Part shown: positions 32,773 to 41,331 of the stretch, piece after piece
Numbering within the stretch: position 1 is the stretch's first letter
Layout: the number at the start of each line of letters is the position of its first letter
Origin: Spirochaetaceae bacterium
GTDB lineage: Bacteria > Spirochaetota > Spirochaetia > B11-G9
NCBI GenBank assembly: GCA_015493635.1
Contig: WGCU01000050.1
Span: forward strand, 1 to 60,525
Direction: 5' to 3'
Length of the DNA stretch: 60,525 nt
Program-made: the position numbers and the translations under genes
The notes under the pieces: model-generated
The model's input: the letters and a program-made list of their open reading frames with translations, nothing else
Told to the model about the DNA's origin: nothing
The model's database searches: none

Positions 32773-33243
32773 TTATGACCTAAGGGTCGCAATAAGCCGC
32801 TTTGGATGGATAAAAAGATTAAGGGCATCAAAAACATTCCTGCAGACAACGTCAGCGGCAAAGAGTGTTTCGGAAGCTGCCCCTTCTTCCTGCAGTACCG
32901 CAATACCCAAAGCAGCATTTTTTAGCATGGTGCTGTCATTTCTTCCATTACCAATTGCCGCGGTATTCTTTCCACCAAGAGAGGTAATATATGCATATTT
33001 CGCCTCTTTCTGGTTCTCCTTTTCCAGAATTTTCAGGGTGCAGGGCACTCCTTCAAGCTCCCGGGCAGCCAATCCGAAGGTATCTGCCGTTACAACATGC
33101 AGATCAGCCGCTCCAGAAACCTTCAGCAGAAGCCCGCGGAGCCCCGGCAGCAGCTTTCCATCTACCGCAAGGGTTCCATTATAGTCCATCACAATACAAG
33201 TAATGGCAATATCTCCAAATTCGGGAACAGCTATAGATACCAT
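32773..33243 (-). CDS. HAD-family soluble P-type-ATPase-like phosphatase (COG4087-like)
   Basis: 156 residues from the ATG at 33243 (MVSIAVPEFGDI), chosen by family N-termini; in-frame starts lie upstream at 33267 (ATG) and 33279 (TTG), and none has a clear ribosome site. HAD motif I is DYNGTLA, with Asn replacing the second Asp as in the soluble P-type ATPase group. Motif II is VVTADTFG; motif III is a lysine near KEAKYAYI; motif IV is GNGRNDSTML. The protein has the catalytic core only, with no cap and no membrane domain. Substrate unknown. Probably monocistronic; it ends about 60 bases before the dispersed repeat. Confidence 0.85.
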   Translation of the reverse strand: MVSIAVPEFGDIAITCIVMDYNGTLAVDGKLLPGLRGLLLKVSGAADLHVVTADTFGLAARELEGVPCTLKILEKENQKEAKYAYITSLGGKNTAAIGNGRNDSTMLKNAALGIAVLQEEGAASETLFAADVVCRNVFDALNLFIHPKRLIATLRS

Positions 33244-33317
33244 GTGGTTGATTGTAATACGTACCATGCAGAAGGACAAGTTTTTTTAATTATATCTGTG
33301 CTCATCCTGCACATTAA

Positions 33318-33326
33318 TGGTATACT
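33318..33326 (+). promoter_or_regulatory. Extended -10 promoter for the microprotein-pepF unit
   Basis: TGGTATACT is an extended -10 element about 20 bases before the microprotein start. No good -35 box is visible. Confidence 0.4.
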
Positions 33327-33346
33327 TGTACACAAGAGGTACTATC

Positions 33347-33448
33347 ATGAGTAAAGAAAAATCAATAAAAAAAGACACAAAAAAGAAACCTGCAAAATCA
33401 ATTAAAGACAAGAGAAAAGAAAAGAAAGAAAAGAAAAAGAATTATTAG
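33347..33448 (+). CDS. Lysine-rich 33-residue microprotein coupled to pepF
   Basis: ATG at 33347 with AGAGGT 5-8 bases upstream; 33 codons, then TAG immediately followed by the ATG of pepF. More than half of the residues are lysine, with the rest mostly Glu, Asp, Arg and Ser; the C-terminus is KKNY. It would be a very basic, disordered or helical peptide. Similar Lys-rich tiny proteins are known in other bacteria without assigned function. It could act as a leader that couples or tunes pepF translation, or bind nucleic acid or acidic surfaces (inference). Confidence 0.5.
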   Translation: MSKEKSIKKDTKKKPAKSIKDKRKEKKEKKKNY

Positions 33449-35239
33449 ATGAACATGCGATGGGATCTTAACCCGCTTTACACATCATTTGAGTCAGAAG
33501 AATACATCCACGATATAAAGGAACTGGACTCAGATATTAAAGAAATTATCCGCTTAGCAAAAACAGAATGTACAGGAACACCGGGAAAAGATTCCTCCCC
33601 GGAAAAAACAGAGGAGGTCCTGGTAAAATACATAGATCTGTACACAAAAATCCAAACACTCTTTTCCGGACTTTTATACTATGCCAATCTGACCTTCAGT
33701 GTTGATGCGGCCGATATGACTGCCCGAAAATACTCAGAAATACTAGAACAGAAACTGCCTGAATTAACGAAAGCGGACGTTCCTTTTACCCGATGGATTG
33801 CAGGAATAAAAGATATTGATGCTGTTATTGAAAACTCCGGCGTATTGAAAGACCATCGCTTCTTTTTACAGGAAAGGATGAGGGAAAGCAGATATCTCCT
33901 TTCTGATAATGAAGAAATCCTTGCGGCAAAACTTAAAAATACCGGGTCAAATGCCTGGGAACAGCTTTGGAATGTTCTGACTTCTACCGTAAAAGTTGAT
34001 ATGGTATCAGACGGTGAGCGCAAAGAACTGCCGCTTCCTGTTGTACGAAACATGGCATACAGCGGGGATGCAGCTGTACGGAAAACTGCCTTCGAGGCAG
34101 AGCTTGCAGTTTATGAAAAGTTTAATGAATCCGCGGCCGCTGCCTTAAACAGTATCAAGGGTGAAGTTATTACCATGGCGGAATTACGCGGGTTTGAATC
34201 TCCTCTTGATATGACGCTGAAAAATTCACGGATGGACAACGAAACACTTCAGGCAATGCTCACCGCTGTCAGGGAATATCTGCCGGTATTCAGAAAATAT
34301 TTCTTAAAAAAAGCAGAGCTTCTCGGCCACCGAGGAGGGCTTCCCTTTTATGACCTTTTTGCTCCTCTGGGAAAAGGAGAAACGCGTTTCACCTATAAAG
34401 AGGCGAGGGATTACATCGTTAAAAACTTCAGGAAGTTCAGTGAGCCCCTGGCGGCCTTCGCGGATAATGCTTTCGAAAAAAGATGGATAGATGCCAAGCA
34501 GCGGGGAGGAAAGCAGGGCGGCGCGTTCTGTGAGAATCTCCATGTCATTGGAGAAAGCAGGATAATGACAAACTTTGACGGAAGTTTTTCCAGTGTAACA
34601 ACACTGGCGCATGAATTGGGACATGGATATCACGGACACTGCCTTAAAGACGAACGGTTCCTTAATGCAGATTATCCCATGCCTCTGGCCGAGACAGCCT
34701 CAATCTTCTGCGAGACGCTTATCTTCCAGGCCGCCCTTAAGGATGCCGATAAAAACGAGGCCTTTACCATTCTTGAAAACAGCATTCAGAGTGATGCCCA
34801 GGTTATTGTGGACATCTACAGCCGGTTCCTTTTTGAGACCGAACTTTTCAGCAGACGAAAGGTTTCATCTCTCTCGGTAGAAGAGCTAAAGGGAATAATG
34901 ACTGATGCCCAGAAGAAAGCATACGGCAAAGGACTTGATGAGCAGAATCTTCATCCGTACATGTGGGCATGCAAACCCCACTACTACTATGCTGATTATA
35001 ATTTCTATAATTTCCCCTATACTTTCGGCCTCCTTTTTGCCAGAGGGCTCTATGCTCTCTACCTTAAAACAGGAGACAGCTTTATAGAAAGGTACGATAC
35101 CCTTCTCAGAGAGACAGGGAAAAACAGCATTACAAAGGCAGCATCCATGATGGATATTGATGTGAACGATCCTTATTTCTGGCGGAATTCACTGGAAGTT
35201 ATCAAGAAAGACATAGATACATTTCTTGCAATTGCCTGA
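33449..35239 (+). CDS. pepF: M3-family oligoendopeptidase F
   Basis: 596 residues, normal for PepF. The zinc site is HELGH with H388, E389 and H392 in TTLAHELGHGYHG; the third ligand Glu lies in PLAETASIFCET. The N-terminus (MRWDLNPLY) and C-terminal DINPDPYFW-like end (DVNDPYFWRNSLEVI) are family-typical. A cytosolic metallopeptidase that cleaves short oligopeptides. The ATG abuts the stop of the Lys-rich microprotein (TAGATG), with only A-rich sequence for ribosome binding, so translational coupling is likely. Convergent with the MFS-HEAT gene, 5 bases apart. Confidence 0.93.
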   Translation: MNMRWDLNPLYTSFESEEYIHDIKELDSDIKEIIRLAKTECTGTPGKDSSPEKTEEVLVKYIDLYTKIQTLFSGLLYYANLTFSVDAADMTARKYSEILEQKLPELTKADVPFTRWIAGIKDIDAVIENSGVLKDHRFFLQERMRESRYLLSDNEEILAAKLKNTGSNAWEQLWNVLTSTVKVDMVSDGERKELPLPVVRNMAYSGDAAVRKTAFEAELAVYEKFNESAAAALNSIKGEVITMAELRGFESPLDMTLKNSRMDNETLQAMLTAVREYLPVFRKYFLKKAELLGHRGGLPFYDLFAPLGKGETRFTYKEARDYIVKNFRKFSEPLAAFADNAFEKRWIDAKQRGGKQGGAFCENLHVIGESRIMTNFDGSFSSVTTLAHELGHGYHGHCLKDERFLNADYPMPLAETASIFCETLIFQAALKDADKNEAFTILENSIQSDAQVIVDIYSRFLFETELFSRRKVSSLSVEELKGIMTDAQKKAYGKGLDEQNLHPYMWACKPHYYYADYNFYNFPYTFGLLFARGLYALYLKTGDSFIERYDTLLRETGKNSITKAASMMDIDVNDPYFWRNSLEVIKKDIDTFLAIA

Positions 35240-35244
35240 ACTTT

Positions 35245-37458
35245 TTAACCCGTGAAAGAGCCTTTCTCAATCTGATAGGTAAAGTAAAGAACCGCAAGAA
35301 TGTCATCATGGTCTATGACATCATGTCTCTCTCCATAGCGCAGGATTCCTTTTCTTAGCCCCGCTTTATATCCGGAAAGACTACCCGCAGGATACCTTTC
35401 AGGAAGTAATGATTGAACACAGAAATCCCGGAGAACACCCCATTTCTCTTCCCTGACCCATAATTTCAGCTTGTGATAACTGCGGTAAAAGAACTCAGAA
35501 TCCCGGGTACCATCTACAAACTCCCTGATCCCTCTGCCCGGCATCAGATTGCAGGCCTGATACACCTGTGTCAGAGAGGGAGTCATCCCGTACAGATCAG
35601 CACAGAGGGCATAGTACGTCTGTCTGAAATTCCCTTCCGGCCTCCCTGTCCCCTCATCAAAGAGATACTCAAGATACGCTCCGGAATCATCCATATTTTT
35701 AAGAGCTATAAGATAATTTATCCTGTCCCATGAAGATTCTGCCTGCTCTGCCATGGACCGCACGAAGGGCAGCCGCTGCTTATAGCCTATCCGTCCGAGG
35801 GATTTAGCCGCGTTGGACCGTACCGCGGAATCATTGTTTTCAAGCAGTGTAAGAAGCAGGGCCTCTACCTCCGGAGAAGGATACGCGCCGAGAGCAAAAA
35901 TCGCTTTCAGCTGATGATACGAACCGAAGTCCCGGGCTTCCCGTAAAAGCTCCGGCAGCAGTTCAGGCCGGGGGTGTCTGAAAAGGGATTTAATAACCTC
36001 TCCCTTCGAAGCCGACAACGGCAGGGCCAGTATCTTCCTGAGTTCTTCTGTCGCTGCAGGAGCTTCATTTTCACTGATGGAAAGGAGCACCGTCTTCTTT
36101 TTGACAGGGTCTTTAGCCCCCTTCATCTTTCCGATATTGATATATGCCTTCAGCCCTTCGAAGGAAAAAAGAATGGCAGCTGTTTCCCTGCCTGACAGGC
36201 TACCTTTGTCAATAAGCAGTAAACTTAAAACTACCACAAGAAAACTAAGCACTACACCAAAGATAAAAAGGTAACTGTACCTGTTAAAAAGTAAAAAAGA
36301 GGAATACCGGCCCCCATTTATAAGAAACCCGCCGAGGATCCCTGCCGCCGCAGAAAACAGAGCAGTAACAAAATTAACCATCGCATTGTAGCTGAAGGAT
36401 TCTTCCTCAGGCATTGTATTTACCACAACCCTTGTAATGAGAATATTATCAAGGCGGAGGAAGAAGTTGGTAAAAAACCCGAGAATATAGTAGATGGCCG
36501 AAGAAAGAAGCCCTCCGCTTCCCGAAACAGGAAGAATTGTCCACAGGAGGTACGAGATACCGAGAAGCAGACTCATTCCGAACAGCAGCGGTCTGCTCCC
36601 CATCCGGTCGGCAAAGGTCCGGGCAAAAAGCCCCGACATGATAACCGCAACAGCCATAACAAGAGAGTAGAGAAAGACATAATTGGAACCAAACCCGGCT
36701 TCTTTCCGGATAAACGGAATAATCAGCCCGTTAAGAACAATAATGGATACAATGAGCCATTTCAGCAGCAGCGGATATCTTCTTTCTCTGCTTCTTAGTG
36801 CATCGGTTAAAATAACGAAAATGTTTCTTCCTTTCGTATATTCCACGGTCTCCCTGCAGGGAATTTTCCGCAGAGATCCTACCGCAACAGTGTTAAAGAT
36901 AACCCCCAACACCTGCAGAAGGAGGATCCCCACGATGCCTGAAAAATACTGAAGGGAAGTAACAGCCGCGCTCACAAACCGCGCAAGGACCGAAGAAGTC
37001 TGATTTAAAATGCTCCCCTGAGCAATGACCTTTCCTCTGTCTCCGGAATCGGCTACCATCTTTATAAGGGCATTCCAGACAGCCATGCCGACCATCCGCG
37101 ATGCACTGAACAGTGTGTAAACGATGAGGATGAGATAGATGGCAGCTTCTCCGCGTATTCTGAACAAAAACAGGTAAAGAAGAATAATAAGGCCCCGGAG
37201 GAACCATGCCGCGGACTGCACTTTTACAAGGTTTTTACCTGCCAGCAGCCGGGGAAGTGCAACGAGAATGATACCGGTTAGAAAGATGACCGACGAAATA
37301 TACCCAAGCTGAAAATTATTGGCACCAAAGTGAATGGCCAGGAGGTAAACGGAGGTTGCCCCCATAAAATTAAAACCAATGCCGTTAAAAACCTGAAACT
37401 GATAGAGCCGTTTCCGGCCTTCCTGCCGCTCATCCGCTGTCAGATATTTCGTTTTCAT
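35245..37458 (-). CDS. MFS transporter fused to HEAT-like repeat domain (copy 1)
   Basis: 737 residues. Residues ~15-425 hold about twelve hydrophobic helices in MFS arrangement, with loops FADRMGSRPLL (after helix 8) and ADSGDRGKVIAQGS (after helix 4). Residues ~450-735 are soluble and helical, with HEAT-like units such as PEVEALLLTLLENNDSAVRSNAAKSLGRIG. The substrate is unknown. The same architecture is encoded at 56931. Its start overlaps the ATL gene stop by 4 bases, so it is in an operon with the MAT2B-like and ATL genes. The HEAT part lies on the cytoplasmic side if the MFS topology is standard (inference). Confidence 0.82.
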   Translation of the reverse strand: MKTKYLTADERQEGRKRLYQFQVFNGIGFNFMGATSVYLLAIHFGANNFQLGYISSVIFLTGIILVALPRLLAGKNLVKVQSAAWFLRGLIILLYLFLFRIRGEAAIYLILIVYTLFSASRMVGMAVWNALIKMVADSGDRGKVIAQGSILNQTSSVLARFVSAAVTSLQYFSGIVGILLLQVLGVIFNTVAVGSLRKIPCRETVEYTKGRNIFVILTDALRSRERRYPLLLKWLIVSIIVLNGLIIPFIRKEAGFGSNYVFLYSLVMAVAVIMSGLFARTFADRMGSRPLLFGMSLLLGISYLLWTILPVSGSGGLLSSAIYYILGFFTNFFLRLDNILITRVVVNTMPEEESFSYNAMVNFVTALFSAAAGILGGFLINGGRYSSFLLFNRYSYLFIFGVVLSFLVVVLSLLLIDKGSLSGRETAAILFSFEGLKAYINIGKMKGAKDPVKKKTVLLSISENEAPAATEELRKILALPLSASKGEVIKSLFRHPRPELLPELLREARDFGSYHQLKAIFALGAYPSPEVEALLLTLLENNDSAVRSNAAKSLGRIGYKQRLPFVRSMAEQAESSWDRINYLIALKNMDDSGAYLEYLFDEGTGRPEGNFRQTYYALCADLYGMTPSLTQVYQACNLMPGRGIREFVDGTRDSEFFYRSYHKLKLWVREEKWGVLRDFCVQSLLPERYPAGSLSGYKAGLRKGILRYGERHDVIDHDDILAVLYFTYQIEKGSFTG

Positions 37459-37760
37459 GGTATCCAGCGGTCCTTTTCAGGGATCTGTCCGGAGGCATCG
37501 GGAAAAACACCTTCCATTTCAAGAAGCGCCTTCTGTTCCGCAAATCCTTCATGGTCTTTTATGGCAATGTATCCTCTGCTGTTTATCACCCGGTGCCAGG
37601 GAAGATTGTATTTTTCAGAGGAGGAATGGAGGATCCGTACAACCTGACGTGCCGAACGGGGGCTGCCGGCACAGACAGCAACAGCACCGTAGGAAATAAC
37701 CTTTCCTTCAGGGATCTTCTTAAGTATCTCTATCACTTTTTCAGTGAAGGGTTCCGCCAT
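37455..37760 (-). CDS. Alkyltransferase-like (ATL) DNA-binding protein
   Basis: 101 residues: only the C-terminal DNA-binding half of O6-alkylguanine transferases. The usual acceptor PCHRV is PWHRV (W55), the hallmark of ATL proteins that recognise O6-alkylguanine but cannot repair it directly and instead recruit nucleotide excision repair. SPRSARQVVRIL is the recognition helix with the arginine finger. The ATG lies 28 bases inside the end of the MAT2B-like gene, and its stop overlaps the MFS-HEAT start. Confidence 0.9.
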   Translation of the reverse strand: MAEPFTEKVIEILKKIPEGKVISYGAVAVCAGSPRSARQVVRILHSSSEKYNLPWHRVINSRGYIAIKDHEGFAEQKALLEMEGVFPDASGQIPEKDRWIP

Positions 37761-38635
37761 AACAGTTTTCCCGTTTTTATTGCCTCAGAAAAGGAAGTGG
37801 GGCTTATGTTTACACGTTTTTTCAGTTTCTCCGTATCAAGATGACTGTTCTCCGGCCGTTTGGCTGATCCTCCTGCGGTTCTGTCCGGAGAAATGCAGAC
37901 TTCATCAATATGGAGATACGGTGCCATCATCAGTGCCATTTGATACTTCGTTAGAGCATCCTTTCCCGAAAAATGGTAAATACCCGTAAAGCTGTTTCCC
38001 GCTTCCCTCATGAGGATGATTTCCTCAAGAATCCGGGCAACATCTCCTGTATAGGTCGGATACCGGATAGCTGTATCGTCAAACCTGCCACCCCTGTTTT
38101 TATTGAGGGAAGCGGCAACCGTGCTTATTGAAGATTCTAAAGGATACTGCTCTCCACCATAGAGAATAGGGACCCTCAGAATGGTAAAATCAGATACTGT
38201 GTCCTGCACTGCTCTTTCCCCTGCAAGCTTTGTCCGGCCGTAAAAATTGAGAGGATTCGGCAGTGAATCGGGATAATACGGGGGATTCGTTCCGTCAAAA
38301 ACATAATCCGTTGAAATATAGATCATGCAGATTCCATTTTTCTGTGCGTGCTCAGCAAGATGCGCGGTAACCTCCACATTAAGCTGCTCCGATGCCTCCG
38401 GTTCCGCCTCACTGACATCCGGTCTCCGTTCTGCCGCACAGTGTACAATACAGTCAGGCTGCTCTTCTAAAAGAAAAGAACGGAGATCATCGTTATTACG
38501 GAGGTTCAACGTAACAAGGGGTGCTTTGGAACGGGAAAACCCGGCACCAACCACCATGAAACTGCTTTTTTCTTTTAACTGACGGTAGACAGCTCTGCCG
38601 AGCAGCCCCGTCGCTCCGGTAACTACTATCTTCAT
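37733..38635 (-). CDS. MAT2B/RmlD-like extended short-chain reductase
   Basis: 300 residues from the ATG at 38635 (MKIVVTGATGLLG); an in-frame ATG 36 bases earlier only adds an atypical extension. Rossmann loop GATGLLGRAVY; IVHCAAERRPDVSE; catalytic tyrosine/lysine in FYGRTKLAGE; LRVPILYGG and RYPTYTGDVA near the C-terminus. These blocks match the MAT2B-like branch (regulatory subunit of methionine adenosyltransferase in eukaryotes) and dTDP-4-dehydrorhamnose reductase. No other sugar-nucleotide genes are present, so a rhamnose role is not supported. No clear ribosome site. First gene of the operon with ATL and MFS-HEAT. Confidence 0.82.
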   Translation of the reverse strand: MKIVVTGATGLLGRAVYRQLKEKSSFMVVGAGFSRSKAPLVTLNLRNNDDLRSFLLEEQPDCIVHCAAERRPDVSEAEPEASEQLNVEVTAHLAEHAQKNGICMIYISTDYVFDGTNPPYYPDSLPNPLNFYGRTKLAGERAVQDTVSDFTILRVPILYGGEQYPLESSISTVAASLNKNRGGRFDDTAIRYPTYTGDVARILEEIILMREAGNSFTGIYHFSGKDALTKYQMALMMAPYLHIDEVCISPDRTAGGSAKRPENSHLDTEKLKKRVNISPTSFSEAIKTGKLLWRNPSLKK

Positions 38636-38706
38636 ACAGACAAGTATACGGTATCCTTGATTCTCTGTCATTGTCTCTTTTATGAAATTACGGTAGATTT
38701 AAAAAA

Positions 38707-40239
38707 ATGGGAAGAAAAAGAATAGAAATTACTCTTCATACCGGATACAGCGAACAGGAGCTTATAAAAAAAATAGGCAGATCGGTACAGACAGATTCCT
38801 TTTCGTACCGGATAGAAAAGAAGAGTCTTGATGCCCGGAAAAAGGATTCCATCACATGGAAGCTGCGGATTATCGTATCTTCCAACTCCCTTACCGGAGA
38901 GATCCCCGATATCCCCGCCCTCTCGATCCCCTATAAAAAAAGGAATAAGCATGTCACCGTTGTCGGTTCCGGCCCGGCGGGCTTCTTCTGCGCTTATGTC
39001 CTGCAGCTTGCCGGTTTTAAAACAACAATTATCGAGCGGGGCAGCGATGTTGTAACCCGGAATTCTGGAATAAAGGAATTCGAAAAGAGCGGTATCTTTG
39101 ATCTTCAGAACAACTATGCTTTCGGAGAAGGTGGCGCAGGGACCTTTTCTGACGGAAAACTTACCTCCCGGACAAAAAATATAACAAAAGAAAAGTTGTT
39201 TATCCTTCAGACATACGTACAGGCAGGTGCTCCCGAAGAGATCCTGTACATGACGCATCCCCACCTTGGAAGCGACAACCTGATACGGATCGTTAAAAAT
39301 CTGCGTACTGCCTACCTGGAAAAAGGGGGAACCATACGCTTCGGCGAACAGGCGGATGATATTTTGCTTGCCGGGGATACGGTTCTCGGGATACAGACAA
39401 ACATCCGGGAACTTTCATCAGACACTGCTGTGTTTGCCCCCGGACATTCAGCCTACGATACCTACCGGATGCTTATGAAGAAAGGTGTGCCTATCAGAAC
39501 AAAGAATTTTGCCATTGGAAGCAGGGTTGAACATCCCCAGAGGCTTATCAATAGAGCCCAGTGGGGAGTTGAAACACTTCCGGGGGTAAAGGCCGCCGAA
39601 TACCGCCTGACCTATCACAATGACACCAGTCTCCCCGTCTATACATTCTGTATGTGCCCCGGCGGCAGGATCGTTCCGGCAGGAGCGTTTCCGGATCTGA
39701 ATATCGTTAACGGTATGAGTCTCTACAACCGCAGCAGCCCTTTTGCGAACGCGGCCTGTGTTGCAGGAGTTAATCTGGAAACCCTCCTTGAAAAAGAGGT
39801 ATCTGCTGAAGATGCCCTGAGGTGGGTAGAGCATCTTGAACGTTCCTTTCACACCTATACCGGCAGCTACGCTGCCCCTGCCTGCAGTATAAGAGATTTC
39901 ATCCGCCGAAAAGATCCGGACCTGAAAACAGCAACAAGTTATCCCATGGGCCTTAAAAATGCACCGCTCAGAGAGCTCTTTCCTGAAAGAATTGCAGACT
40001 CACTGGCACAAGCGCTTACCGTATTCAGCCGGAAAATCAGAGGATTCGACTCCGGCATCATTTTAGGGCTTGAAAGCAAAACCTCCGCCCCTGTCCAGGT
40101 TATTCGGGATACGGAACGAAGATGCGCGGGGTTCAAGAATCTTTATCTTATCGGTGAAGGGAGCGGATACTCAGGAGGCATTATTTCCAGTGCGGTGGAA
40201 GGGGTAAAAACAGCTTTTCAGTTATGTGAAACCCTATAG
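38707..40239 (+). CDS. FAD-dependent dehydrogenase (COG2509-like)
   Basis: 510 residues. A ~75-residue N-terminal alpha/beta domain precedes the FAD Rossmann loop VVGSGPAGFFCAY. Then FGEGGAGTFSDGKLTSR, the cysteine-containing FCMCPGGRIVPAG, and the second FAD contact LYLIGEGSGYSGGI near the C-terminus. This layout matches the widespread but uncharacterised COG2509 family. Cytosolic; substrate unknown. The ribosome site is weak. Stand-alone gene; its last 6 bases overlap the end of the geranylgeranyl-reductase-like gene. Confidence 0.87.
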   Translation: MGRKRIEITLHTGYSEQELIKKIGRSVQTDSFSYRIEKKSLDARKKDSITWKLRIIVSSNSLTGEIPDIPALSIPYKKRNKHVTVVGSGPAGFFCAYVLQLAGFKTTIIERGSDVVTRNSGIKEFEKSGIFDLQNNYAFGEGGAGTFSDGKLTSRTKNITKEKLFILQTYVQAGAPEEILYMTHPHLGSDNLIRIVKNLRTAYLEKGGTIRFGEQADDILLAGDTVLGIQTNIRELSSDTAVFAPGHSAYDTYRMLMKKGVPIRTKNFAIGSRVEHPQRLINRAQWGVETLPGVKAAEYRLTYHNDTSLPVYTFCMCPGGRIVPAGAFPDLNIVNGMSLYNRSSPFANAACVAGVNLETLLEKEVSAEDALRWVEHLERSFHTYTGSYAAPACSIRDFIRRKDPDLKTATSYPMGLKNAPLRELFPERIADSLAQALTVFSRKIRGFDSGIILGLESKTSAPVQVIRDTERRCAGFKNLYLIGEGSGYSGGIISSAVEGVKTAFQLCETL

Positions 40240-41331
40240 AAACAGATTTTTAATAATGTACCGCCGCCCTGCTCCTGTTCCCAGAAGAAGCGTATTAAAG
40301 AGAAACCGTTCGATTTGGGAAGTCTCTTTTATTACCGACGGAGCATCAGGTTTCCCGAAAGCGGAAATGATTTTTTTTCTATAGTTACCAAGATCCGACC
40401 GGCTGAACATTGTCCCCTGCGCCTCAATAATTGTTTCAGCAGCAAGGGAGGCGGACAGGACAGCAGGACGGATACCCTCTCCGCTTGTAGAGGAAGAGAA
40501 CCCGGCCGAATCTCCAACAAGAAGTGCTCTCTCTCCAACAAGGTTTCTTTCTCCTCCGGGATATATCTTGTATGCGTGGCCGGTGAAGGGATTAAGCTGT
40601 TCAAGAAGTTCATCCGGCAGCCTCCCGGAACGTTTCAAAGTATCAAGGAATACGGAAAGACTCCGGTGAACGTCCTTTCTCTTTAAACTGCCGATCCCAA
40701 TATTCAGATAGCTGTCCTTTGAAAAGAACCAGGCATATCCTTTTAGATCTTCAAGATAGATTACTTCCGGACTTCCCGGATAGGAAACGTACTTTTTAAT
40801 CAGATGTTCATCAAGCTTCGTTTCACTTTCCATGGCAGCAAGGGTGTACGTATCAGAAACACTATTTCCCAGAGACTTCGAAACCGGGCAGAAGTGTCCA
40901 CCCGCGCCGACAATTACCTTTGCCTTCAGGTCTCCATTCAGCTCTACATACTCCGGCATAACATTGATTCCGTTTACACGGTACTCTTCATAAACCTTTA
41001 CACCGCTCCTTTCAAGAAGATAGCTGTCAAATTCCCTGCGGAGGATACCGTAGCTCACCGTTTCTCTGAAATTGACCGGATGTGCCTTATTGTTTCTATC
41101 CCAGACAGTAAATTGGGAAATAGGCTGAAGAACATGATCCCTGGAATACTCTTCGGGAGAAAGGTGCAGCATATCAAAAACACTGTTTGTTACCCACCCG
41201 GCACACAATTTGGAGCGGGGAAACGATTCTTTATCAACAACAGCAACCGAGAGTCCGTTCCGTTTCAGCAGTCCGGCACAGGTACTTCCAGCCGGACCGC
41301 CGCCCACAACTATTACGTCCAGAAGTTCCAA
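40234..41331 (-). CDS. Geranylgeranyl reductase-family flavoprotein
   Basis: 365 residues. FAD loop VVGGGPAGSTCAGLL; PRSKLCAGW after it; the conserved LLVGDSAGFSSSTSGEGI block near residue 275. These define the geranylgeranyl-reductase/FixC-like flavoprotein family, which reduces isolated C=C bonds in lipids or acts in related redox steps. It starts with TTG inside the last codons of the cyclopropane synthase gene (19-base overlap), with AAGGAG about 11 bases upstream, so the two are tightly coupled. The pairing suggests a lipid substrate (inference). Confidence 0.85.
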   Translation of the reverse strand: MELLDVIVVGGGPAGSTCAGLLKRNGLSVAVVDKESFPRSKLCAGWVTNSVFDMLHLSPEEYSRDHVLQPISQFTVWDRNNKAHPVNFRETVSYGILRREFDSYLLERSGVKVYEEYRVNGINVMPEYVELNGDLKAKVIVGAGGHFCPVSKSLGNSVSDTYTLAAMESETKLDEHLIKKYVSYPGSPEVIYLEDLKGYAWFFSKDSYLNIGIGSLKRKDVHRSLSVFLDTLKRSGRLPDELLEQLNPFTGHAYKIYPGGERNLVGERALLVGDSAGFSSSTSGEGIRPAVLSASLAAETIIEAQGTMFSRSDLGNYRKKIISAFGKPDAPSVIKETSQIERFLFNTLLLGTGAGRRYIIKNLFL

